A stretch of DNA of 6,468 nucleotides from Pseudomonadota bacterium (lineage in GTDB: Bacteria; Pseudomonadota; Alphaproteobacteria; Rhizobiales; Xanthobacteraceae), in the NCBI GenBank assembly GCA_023433965.1, contig JAEYTQ010000545.1, positions 1 through 6,468 of the forward strand, given 5' to 3'. Shown piece by piece: positions 1 through 5,478 of this stretch. Made by a program: the position numbers and the translations under genes. The notes beneath the pieces were generated by a model that did no database searches, had not been told where the DNA came from, and saw nothing but the letters and a program-made list of their open reading frames with translations. Within the stretch, counting starts at the first letter, position 1, and every line of letters starts with the position of its first letter.

Positions 1-494
1 TCCAGGATCTGACCTTTCCCGGAGAAGCACTGGGCGGCGTCGACCTGCTGCATCGCATCTCCTCGGATGCACCGCTCGCGCGCGTGCTGGTTTTCAGCAT
101 GCATGCGGACGCAAGCATCGTCGCATCCGCGATCAAGGCGGGAGCCATCGGATATCTGCTGAAGGACTCTCCGCCGGACGAGCTGCCGAAGGCGGTGCAC
201 CAGGTCAGGCTCGGCCATCGCTATGTCGACGAGCGGATCAATCTGCGCGGCGTGCCCCTGCCCGATCACGTCGAACGCGGCAAGGCTGCCACACTGACCC
301 GCAGAGAGAGAGAGGCGCTCAGCCTGCTCGGCCAGGGAAACGCCTACTCCGCGATCGCCGACGAGCTGGACATCACGCCGCGCGCCGTCGCGCGGCTCGT
401 CAAGCAGGCGAGGATCAAGCTAGGGATCCGTCGCACCAGCGACCTGCTCCGCCGTGCGCACGAGCTCGCGGGCGGCGCAGACGGTTCGAATTGA
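1..494 (+). CDS. LuxR/NarL-type response regulator, 5'-truncated by the window edge
   Basis: The reading frame is open from base 3 to the TGA at 492-494, giving 163 visible codons; the start lies upstream, and about 50 residues of the receiver domain are missing. The GTG at 84 is an internal codon, because receiver sequence continues in frame before it. The visible part opens with D-L-T-F-P at bases 6-20, which aligns with the D-x-x-x-P phosphorylation site of receivers, so the Asp at 6-8 is the likely phosphoacceptor. The conserved Ser (VFS, about 96-98) and Lys (YLLKD, 162-164) follow. A LuxR-type helix-turn-helix spans about 294-464 (LTRRERE ... IKLGI). It should therefore be a cytoplasmic DNA-binding partner of a sensor kinase, perhaps the convergent one next door. 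The receiver loop after the Asp looks about two residues longer than in the second regulator of this window. Family is sure; target genes are unknown. Confidence 0.9.
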   Translation, partial: QDLTFPGEALGGVDLLHRISSDAPLARVLVFSMHADASIVASAIKAGAIGYLLKDSPPDELPKAVHQVRLGHRYVDERINLRGVPLPDHVERGKAATLTRREREALSLLGQGNAYSAIADELDITPRAVARLVKQARIKLGIRRTSDLLRRAHELAGGADGSN

Positions 495-518
495 CGCGCG
501 TCCCACCGACATTATCGA

Positions 519-535
519 GCCTTCCCGCGGCAGGC
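519..535. terminator. possible hairpin between convergent genes
   Basis: The 52-bp gap between the first regulator and the convergent kinase holds one short hairpin: GCCT (519-522) pairs with AGGC (532-535), then a T/C mismatch, then CC pairs with GG around a three-base loop. There is no T-run on either side, so it is not a canonical intrinsic terminator. It could act weakly in both directions or be a chance GC-rich fold. Confidence 0.2.
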
Positions 536-546
536 CTCCATTCGGG

Positions 547-1905
547 TCAGGACGAGGCAGTCGGAACCAAGGCCTCTACGGTCACCCCCCCATCGCCGGA
601 CACGACGTCGAGCGTGCCGCCCAGCGCCAGGATCCGCTCGCGCATGCCGACGAGGCCGAAGCCGAGCTTTTGTCCCGGCTCCATGCCGCGGCCGTTGTCG
701 CTGACCCGCACCCGCGCGCAGACCCGACCGTCACGCCCCTGCTGTTGCACAGGCTCGATCACGACATTCACCGAGGTGGCGCCGGCGTGGCGGAACACAT
801 TGGTGAGCGCCTCCTGCACGATGCGGTAGATGGTGAGGTCGGCGGTCTCGCCGGTGGTGCCCAACGCCGGCGAGATCACGGTGTCGATCGCGACATCGGG
901 ATGCGACTCCCGCCACAGCCGCGACAGCGATTCCAGCGCCTGGCGCAGGCCGAGTTCGGCAAGGCCCACGGGCCGAAGGCGCTCCAGCACGCGACGATTG
1001 AACTGCTGAAGCGCATTGAGTTGCTCCAGCATGGCGCTGCCGTGCTTTCGCACCGCATCCGCACTCGGCGCGCGTGCGTCCGCCAGCTTCGCCAGCGCGC
1101 TCGCATGCGCTCGCAGCGAGAACAGATAGGGCCCGAATTCGTCATGCAGCTCGCGCGCGATTTCCTTACGCTCGATGTCCTGAAGCGACACCGCCCGCTC
1201 GGCAAGACGCCGTTTGTCCTCGACCGCCTCATGCAGCGTCGCGGCAAGATGATTGAGCTTGGTACAGATCGCGGCGAGTTCCGGCGCGCCGCCCGGGGTG
1301 ACACGGGCATCATAATGTCCGCCTTCGAGCTTGCCCATCGTGTCTGACAGCGACCGCAACGGTGCCAGCGCCCGGCCGACCACGTTCATCATCAGGAAGA
1401 ACAGCGCGAGCGCGATCACCGATCCGACCTCGAGCTGGGTCACGATGCCGCCCCAGACCTCGGCGATCTCGTCGTCAGGATGCGAGGTGATCACGAGCGA
1501 GCCCGGCTTGCCATGGATCGAGACGGGCACGGTGACGGCGGTCTGCTCGGGATGCACCAGGGCGACGAACCAGGCCGGCGGCGCGCGCGTGTCGGCGTCG
1601 GCGTCGGGCCGGGGAGGCGTCAGCGGATGGCCGCCGGCGTCCCGCAGCGTGATGCTGACATGGCGCAACCGGCTGAGATCGCGCGCGATCTGGTTGAGCC
1701 TGGCATCCGGATCTGGCGCCTCGTTGAGATCGGCAACGATCATCTCGATGAATTCGCGCGCAAGACGGATCACGCTCTGGTCCTCGGCCTGCACGCGCGG
1801 ACCGGCCTCGGCGACCTGGCGGCCGATATTGACTGCGAGCCCGAGCGCCAGCAGCAGCGCCAGCAGGAGGTTGATGCGCCCGCGCAAGGAGAGATTCTGC
1901 CACAT
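547..1905 (-). CDS. sensor histidine kinase, MoxY-like (HAMP, HisKA_3, HATPase_c)
   Basis: A 452-residue inner-membrane sensor kinase. A first membrane segment (about residues 9-27) is followed by a periplasmic region (about 28-155) resembling the LapD/MoxY N-terminal sensor domain, a second membrane segment (about 157-177) and a HAMP linker (about 178-232). The HisKA_3 dimerisation domain has the phosphoacceptor His254 in RELHDEFGP. The ATPase domain has an N box (QEALTN, Asn369), a G1 box (DNGRGM, from Asp403) and a G2 box (GFGLVGM, from 415). The catalytic residues are intact. In NarX-type kinases a D-x-x-x-Q motif follows the His; here the Gln position is Pro259. Related MoxY and FlhS kinases of Paracoccus control methanol and formaldehyde oxidation genes, and the fghA and PQQ-linked genes nearby fit such a role; the signal is unknown. 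It is convergent with one regulator and divergent from the other. The ATG at 1905 sits directly before the first hydrophobic segment; its ribosome site is weak. Confidence 0.93.
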   Translation of the reverse strand: MWQNLSLRGRINLLLALLLALGLAVNIGRQVAEAGPRVQAEDQSVIRLAREFIEMIVADLNEAPDPDARLNQIARDLSRLRHVSITLRDAGGHPLTPPRPDADADTRAPPAWFVALVHPEQTAVTVPVSIHGKPGSLVITSHPDDEIAEVWGGIVTQLEVGSVIALALFFLMMNVVGRALAPLRSLSDTMGKLEGGHYDARVTPGGAPELAAICTKLNHLAATLHEAVEDKRRLAERAVSLQDIERKEIARELHDEFGPYLFSLRAHASALAKLADARAPSADAVRKHGSAMLEQLNALQQFNRRVLERLRPVGLAELGLRQALESLSRLWRESHPDVAIDTVISPALGTTGETADLTIYRIVQEALTNVFRHAGATSVNVVIEPVQQQGRDGRVCARVRVSDNGRGMEPGQKLGFGLVGMRERILALGGTLDVVSGDGGVTVEALVPTASS

Positions 1906-1954
1906 GGGTCTCGCTGGTGCCTCGCGGAACGTCGTCCGCCGCTGTCCGATGCCG

Positions 1955-1984
1955 TTGACAGGGGCGAAGCGGGGGATATTTAAT
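1955..1984 (+). promoter_or_regulatory. putative sigma70-type promoter for the second response regulator
   Basis: A perfect TTGACA -35 hexamer (1955-1960) is followed after 16 bases by TATTTA (1977-1982), or after 18 bases by TTTAAT (1979-1984). This is the only AT-rich stretch in the 204-bp divergent gap. A start near 1990 would leave a leader of about 120 bases before the regulator gene at 2110. No comparable promoter was found on the other strand for the kinase gene. Confidence 0.5.
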
Positions 1985-2013
1985 CGGAAGCGTACAGCAA
2001 TCCCGGCCGGGTT

Positions 2014-2057
2014 GCATGGGCGACATGAGACGCGAGCTGCTCATGCCGACGACATGC
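2014..2057. promoter_or_regulatory. cluster of CATG half-sites, candidate operator
   Basis: Four CATG tetramers occur within 44 bases, starting at 2015, 2024, 2042 and 2053. The inner pair forms a perfect inverted repeat, CATGAG (2024-2029) and CTCATG (2040-2045), with a 10-base spacer. The outer pair, GCATG (2014-2018) and CATGC (2053-2057), is also inverted and centred within one base of the inner pair. It lies between the predicted promoter and the regulator gene, in the divergent gap, where autoregulatory sites are common. Function is inferred from symmetry and place only. Confidence 0.35.
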
Positions 2058-2081
2058 GACACAGAACAGGCAGTCCTATCA

Positions 2082-2107
2082 GGGGAACGCGCTGTCGCGG
2101 GGAACGC
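2082..2107 (+). repeat. 9-bp direct repeat upstream of the regulator start, second copy forming the ribosome site
   Basis: GGGGAACGC occurs at 2082-2090 and again at 2099-2107, 17 bases apart. The GGGGAA of the second copy (2099-2104) is placed five bases before the ATG at 2110 and is the likely Shine-Dalgarno sequence. The first copy could be a duplicate, part of a protein-binding site, or chance. Confidence 0.4.
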
Positions 2108-2109
2108 CT

Positions 2110-2730
2110 ATGCGCATTCTGATCGTGGACGATCATCCCATTGTCGCCTCCGGCTGCCGTGCCGTGCTGGCGGACGAGGGCGAGATCGAGATCCTGGAGG
2201 CGGCCGACGCCGAGGACGGCGAGTGCGTCTTCATCGTCGAGCGCCCCGACCTCTGCATCATCGACATCAACCTGCCGACCGTCTCCGGATTCGAGCTGGC
2301 GCGGCGCATCCTCGAGCGCGCGCCCGAGGCCCGCATCATCATGTTCAGCATGAATGACGACCCTGCCTTCGCTGCACGCGCGATCGAATGCGGCGCCAAG
2401 GGCTACGTCTCTAAGACCGGCGACCCCGACGACCTCGTCGAAGCGATCCGCGCCGTCGGCGACGGCGGCACCTATTTGCCGAGCGCGATCGCGCGGAGCA
2501 TCGCCTTTGCCGGGCCGACGCTGGCGCAGAGCCCGCTGTCGAAGCTGAACGCCCGCGAGATGGAGATCCTGCGGCTGCTCAGCGCGGGCAAGAGCCTGTC
2601 CGAGATCGCCTGGCTGGTGCAATCGTCCTACAAGACAGTGGCCAACACCTCGTCGATCATGCGCCAGAAGCTCGGGGTGAAGACGTCGGTCGAGCTGGTG
2701 CGGCTGGCGATCGACAGCGGCGTCGCCTGA
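2110..2730 (+). CDS. LuxR/NarL-type response regulator
   Basis: A complete 206-residue cytoplasmic two-component regulator of the usual length for the family. The receiver domain (about 1-118) has the acidic pair Asp7-Asp8, phosphoacceptor Asp52 in IDINLP, Ser80 and Lys102. The LuxR-type helix-turn-helix covers about 145-200, from KLNAREMEILRLL to QKLGV. The ATG at 2110 is preceded by GGGGAA five bases upstream, and the receiver begins at once (MRILIVDDHP), so the start is well supported. The gene diverges from the sensor kinase across a 204-bp control region, which makes the two a likely cognate pair, as with MoxYX or FlhSR in Paracoccus. fghA follows 69 bases downstream on the same strand and may be co-transcribed or a target. 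Exact orthology to either named regulator cannot be decided here, so no symbol is given. Confidence 0.93.
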   Translation: MRILIVDDHPIVASGCRAVLADEGEIEILEAADAEDGECVFIVERPDLCIIDINLPTVSGFELARRILERAPEARIIMFSMNDDPAFAARAIECGAKGYVSKTGDPDDLVEAIRAVGDGGTYLPSAIARSIAFAGPTLAQSPLSKLNAREMEILRLLSAGKSLSEIAWLVQSSYKTVANTSSIMRQKLGVKTSVELVRLAIDSGVA

Positions 2731-2747
2731 CGACGCCACGAATTCGG

Positions 2748-2775
2748 TCACACAAGCGTTGCAATCCTGGTGTGA
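2748..2775. promoter_or_regulatory. 28-bp interrupted palindrome upstream of fghA, candidate operator
   Basis: TCACAC (2748-2753) and GTGTGA (2770-2775) are perfect inverted arms. They share an exact centre with the core palindrome TTGCAA (2759-2764), and the AG/CT pair at 2755-2756 and 2767-2768 also matches. In all, 11 of 14 base pairs are symmetric. The site lies 24 bases before the fghA ATG, in the 69-bp gap after the regulator. No T-run follows, which argues for a protein-binding site over a terminator. Confidence 0.45.
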
Positions 2776-2799
2776 TGAGAAGCCACGGAGTTCCTGAGC

Positions 2800-3645
2800 A
2801 TGACGATTCAGACTGTCTCGACGAACAAATCCCATGGCGGCGTGCAGGGCGTGTATCGCCATGCGAGCGAGGCCACCGGAACCGACATGGTGTTCTCGGT
2901 CTATGTTCCCCCGCACGCGGACGGCGCCAGGCTGCCCGTGGTCTGGTACCTCTCCGGGCTGACCTGCACGCATGCCAACGTCACCGAGAAGGGCGAATTC
3001 CGCAGGGCCTGCGCCGAGCTCGGCCTGATCTTCGTCGCGCCCGACACCTCGCCGCGCGGGTCCGACGTGCCCGGCGATGCCAACAACGCCTATGATTTCG
3101 GCCTCGGCGCCGGCTTCTACGTAGATGCAACGCAAGAGCCGTTTGCGCGCAACTACCGGATGTGGAGCTACGTCACCGACGAGCTGCCGAAGCTGGTGGC
3201 GGAGAATTTTCCGGTCGATGCCAAGCGCCAATCGGTGATGGGCCACTCGATGGGCGGCCACGGTGCGCTGACGGTGGCGCTACGCAACCCGCACCGCTTT
3301 CGCGCGGCCAGCGCGTTCGCGCCGATCGTGGCGCCCTCGCTCGTGCCCTGGGGCATCAAGGCGCTGACCGGCTATCTCGGCCCGAACAAGGACGCCTGGC
3401 GCAACCACGACACGGTGGCCTTGATCGAGGACGGCGCGAAATTCTCGGGATTCCTGATCGATGTCGGCGAGGCCGACAATTTTCTGAAGGAGCAGCTGAG
3501 GCCCGAGCTGCTCGAAGCTGCCTGCTCCAAGGCGGGTATCCCGCTGACGCTGCGGCGCCAGGCGGGTTACGATCACAGCTATTACTTCATCTCGACCTTC
3601 ATGAGCGATCATCTGCATTGGCATGCGGAGAGGCTGAAGGGGTGA
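2800..3645 (+). CDS. fghA: S-formylglutathione hydrolase
   Basis: A 281-residue cytosolic esterase of the alpha/beta-hydrolase fold (esterase D family) that hydrolyses S-formylglutathione to formate and glutathione. This is the last step of glutathione-dependent formaldehyde removal, after the GSH-dependent formaldehyde dehydrogenase. The nucleophile is Ser150 in GHSMGGHGA; the rest of the triad is very probably Asp226 (GEADNFL) and His259 (GYDHSYYF). The family signature LSGLTCT (residues 51-57, with conserved Cys56) is present, and the length is typical. The ATG at 2800 has GGAG at 2787-2790, nine bases upstream. No signal peptide is seen. It follows the response regulator by 69 bases and converges with the next gene, leaving only 10 bases between stops. 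The setting beside PQQ-dehydrogenase companion genes points to formaldehyde made from methanol or methoxy groups (inference). Orthologues are also called frmB. Confidence 0.97.
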   Translation: MTIQTVSTNKSHGGVQGVYRHASEATGTDMVFSVYVPPHADGARLPVVWYLSGLTCTHANVTEKGEFRRACAELGLIFVAPDTSPRGSDVPGDANNAYDFGLGAGFYVDATQEPFARNYRMWSYVTDELPKLVAENFPVDAKRQSVMGHSMGGHGALTVALRNPHRFRAASAFAPIVAPSLVPWGIKALTGYLGPNKDAWRNHDTVALIEDGAKFSGFLIDVGEADNFLKEQLRPELLEAACSKAGIPLTLRRQAGYDHSYYFISTFMSDHLHWHAERLKG

Positions 3646-3655
3646 TTGCTTCGCG

Positions 3656-4159
3656 CTACTCCGGCCGCCCGTAATTCGGTGCCAGCAGACGATTGCGGAT
3701 CAGATAGCTCATGGTGCGCGTCCAGGATTCATCGGTGTTGCCGCGCATGTCGGCACTCGCGACCATGATCATGTTGCCGGTCTTGACGTCGCGCAGATAG
3801 ACGTTGAGGTTGATGATCAGGTTAGAGACCTTTTGCACGAGACCCGTGATCTCCTGGTCTGCTCCCAGTTGCCCCGCGAGCTTGAGGTCGCAACCGCCGC
3901 AGGCTTGCAAGTTGGCCTGACGGGCGGCATCCCTGACCGGCGCGATGTCGAGCACCTGGAACTTGCCGGACTCCGCCAATGCCTTGCGCAGCTGCTCGCT
4001 GATGCGCACGAGCCGCGCCTCCTCCGGCCTGGAGCCGTAGAACTCGCCGGGCAGACTGGTGTCGATCAGTTCGAAATCGAACACCGCCAGTTTCGGCGGA
4101 TCGGCGCGCGCAACCGAACCGGTCAACACCAATGCGGCGAGGCCTGTCAGTGCTCGCAT
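3656..4159 (-). CDS. small exported protein of unknown function (DUF3280/DUF2380-like) with a CxxC motif
   Basis: An open frame begins at 4228, but the ATG at 4159 is preferred. It is followed by a clean signal peptide (about 19 residues, ending VARA before DPP) and preceded by GGGGAT at a suitable distance, whereas the longer form puts 23 polar residues ahead of the signal. From this start the protein has 167 residues, about 148 when mature. The mature part begins KLAVFDFELID, which recalls small secreted families listed as DUF3280 or DUF2380 and the N-terminal domain of TolB-like proteins. A CGGC motif is at residues 87-90, and LGADQEITG and VYLRDVKTGN follow. The protein should be periplasmic. 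It diverges from the binding-protein operon across 129 bases, suggesting shared regulation, and converges with fghA. Function is unknown; the DUF family name is from memory and not checked. Confidence 0.85.
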   Translation of the reverse strand: MRALTGLAALVLTGSVARADPPKLAVFDFELIDTSLPGEFYGSRPEEARLVRISEQLRKALAESGKFQVLDIAPVRDAARQANLQACGGCDLKLAGQLGADQEITGLVQKVSNLIINLNVYLRDVKTGNMIMVASADMRGNTDESWTRTMSYLIRNRLLAPNYGRPE

Positions 4160-4205
4160 GATCGTGATCCCCGGCCTCGTGCGCGCGGGGACGAAATGCG
4201 GGGTT

Positions 4206-4230
4206 GCATGCCCTGACAAATTGGTCATGC
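4206..4230. promoter_or_regulatory. overlapping palindromes in the divergent control region, candidate operator
   Basis: TGACAAATTGGTCA (4214-4227) is a 14-bp palindrome with 6 of 7 pairs matching. It sits inside a wider inverted repeat, GCATG (4206-4210) and CATGC (4226-4230), whose centre is offset by 2.5 bases. It lies between the divergent starts at 4159 and 4289. The CATG half-sites recall those upstream of the second regulator, starting 19 bases apart here and 18 there. No convincing promoter hexamers were found in this gap. Confidence 0.3.
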
Positions 4231-4279
4231 TTGAAGCAGAGACAATTCTTCACCGGCGGTCAAGCCGGGGAGATCGTCT

Positions 4280-4285
4280 GGAGGA
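4280..4285 (+). promoter_or_regulatory. strong ribosome binding site of the binding-protein gene
   Basis: GGAGGA ends three bases before the ATG at 4289. It is the closest match to the Shine-Dalgarno consensus in the window, suggesting efficient translation of the first gene of the operon, as is usual for an abundant periplasmic binding protein. Confidence 0.7.
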
Positions 4286-4288
4286 AAC

Positions 4289-5470
4289 ATGATCCGATGG
4301 TTGGTCGGCCTGATCGGCTTGGGCGTTGCCGCGACGAGTGCGCTCGCGGCCGATCCCATCACGATCGGCGTTGGCTATCTCGGCGCCGCTGCGACCCGAT
4401 CGACGCTGTCGCTGGTCGAGAAGCCCGCGGAGAATGACGGCTTCGCCGGCGCCCGCCTCGCCATCGAGGACAACAACACCACCGGGAAGTTCCTGGGCCA
4501 GCGCTTCACGCTCGAGGAGCGCCGCATCAAGGACGGCGAGGATCCGGTCCAGGCCGCGACCGCCCTCGCCGACAAGAACGGCTTCATCGTCATCGACCTG
4601 CCGGCCGATGCGTTGCTGAAGGTCTCGGACACGCTGCGCGAGCGCGGCACGCTGCTGTTCAACGCCGGCGCCATCGACGAGCGGCTGCGCGAGGCCGATT
4701 GCCGCGCCAACGTCATCCATACCGCCCCGACGCGCGCAATGCTGGCGGATGCGCTCGCGCAGTATCTGGTGTGGAAGAAGTGGTCACGCTGGTTTCTCGT
4801 TGTCGGTTCGCATGACGAGGACAAGCAATTTGCGGATGCGCTTCGGCGCGCCGCGTCGCGGTTCGGCGCCAAGATCGTGCAGGAACGCACCTTCGAAGAC
4901 AAAGGCGGCGCGCGACGCACCGACAGCGGCGTGACGCTGATCCAGCGCCAGATGCCTGTCTTCACGCAGCAGGCGCCCGCCTATGACGTGCTGGTCGCCG
5001 CCGACGAGAGCGAGGTGTTCGGCGCGTACCTGCCCTATCGCACCTGGGATCCGCGCCCCGTCGCTGGCTCCGCCGGCCTCGTGCCGCGCAGCTGGGACGC
5101 GGCGCAGGACCAATGGGGCGCGATCCAGATGCAGAACCGCTTCTTCAAGCTGAACTCGCGGCGTATGACCGCGCTCGACATGCAGGCCTGGACCGCAGTG
5201 CGCATGATCGGCGAAGCCACCTCGCGCACCAGTTCCGACGATGTCAAGAAGGTGACGGACTTCATCAAGGGCGCGGACTTCTCGGTTGCCGCCTTCAAGG
5301 GCACGCGGCTGACCCTGCGTGACTGGAACCTGCAGCTGCGTCAGCCGATCCTCCTGGTCGACGGCCGCATGGTGGTGTCGGTGTCCCCGCAGGAAGGATT
5401 CCTGCCCCAGGTCTCCGAACTCGACACGCTCGGCTATGATCGCCCGGAGAGCAAATGCAAGTTGAAGTGA
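4289..5470 (+). CDS. periplasmic substrate-binding protein of the PQQ-dependent alcohol dehydrogenase-associated ABC system
   Basis: A 393-residue exported protein of the type I periplasmic binding fold, related to branched-chain amino acid binding proteins. A signal peptide covers residues 1-20 (MIRWLVG ... SALA, cleaved before ADP). The mature protein starts ITIGVGYLG, a typical first strand of the fold, and continues with GFAGARLAIEDNN, the usual helix after the first loop. Blocks such as RTDSGVTLIQRQMPVFTQ (about 210-227), AADESEVFGAYLPYRTWDP (about 237-255) and LTLRDWNLQLRQPILL (341-356) match my recollection of the subfamily found beside PQQ-dependent alcohol dehydrogenases (TIGR03863-type). 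Two cysteines, C138 and C390, could form a disulfide in the periplasm. It opens an operon with a strong ribosome site and is followed after 8 bases by the beta-propeller gene. The ligand is not known. The general call is firm; the exact subfamily rests on memory and context. Confidence 0.9.
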   Translation: MIRWLVGLIGLGVAATSALAADPITIGVGYLGAAATRSTLSLVEKPAENDGFAGARLAIEDNNTTGKFLGQRFTLEERRIKDGEDPVQAATALADKNGFIVIDLPADALLKVSDTLRERGTLLFNAGAIDERLREADCRANVIHTAPTRAMLADALAQYLVWKKWSRWFLVVGSHDEDKQFADALRRAASRFGAKIVQERTFEDKGGARRTDSGVTLIQRQMPVFTQQAPAYDVLVAADESEVFGAYLPYRTWDPRPVAGSAGLVPRSWDAAQDQWGAIQMQNRFFKLNSRRMTALDMQAWTAVRMIGEATSRTSSDDVKKVTDFIKGADFSVAAFKGTRLTLRDWNLQLRQPILLVDGRMVVSVSPQEGFLPQVSELDTLGYDRPESKCKLK

Positions 5471-5473
5471 GGA
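5469..5473 (+). promoter_or_regulatory. ribosome binding site that decides the propeller start
   Basis: GAGGA overlaps the TGA stop of the binding-protein gene and ends five bases before a GTG at 5479, a standard spacing. The upstream ATG at 5455 lies before this site, and the ATG at 5488 is 14 bases past it. The site therefore favours GTG 5479 and suggests translational coupling. Confidence 0.55.
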
Positions 5474-5478
5474 ATCAG

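Noticed and set aside
84..86. GTG as the start of the first regulator gene
   Set aside because: The frame is open back to the window edge, and the upstream residues include the phosphorylation-site block D-L-T-F-P, so the true start lies outside the window.
454..1347. A 297-codon open frame on the + strand opposite the sensor kinase
   Set aside because: It is the antisense shadow of a well-supported kinase gene in GC-rich DNA. The product is rich in Arg, His and Ala with no recognisable domain, and it starts inside the first regulator gene.
2748..2775. The palindrome before fghA as an intrinsic terminator of the regulator gene
   Set aside because: The arms are only six bases with a 16-base loop and no T-run follows, so an operator is the better reading, although processing cannot be excluded.
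2041..3261. A 406-codon open frame on the - strand across the second regulator and fghA
   Set aside because: It runs antisense through two clearly identified genes and the gap between them. Its His/Arg/Gly-rich composition is typical of a shadow frame under strong GC codon bias.
4157..4228. Longer N-terminus of the small exported protein from ATG 4228
   Set aside because: It would place 23 polar residues before an evident signal peptide and has no good ribosome site, whereas ATG 4159 has GGGGAT upstream and begins the signal directly.
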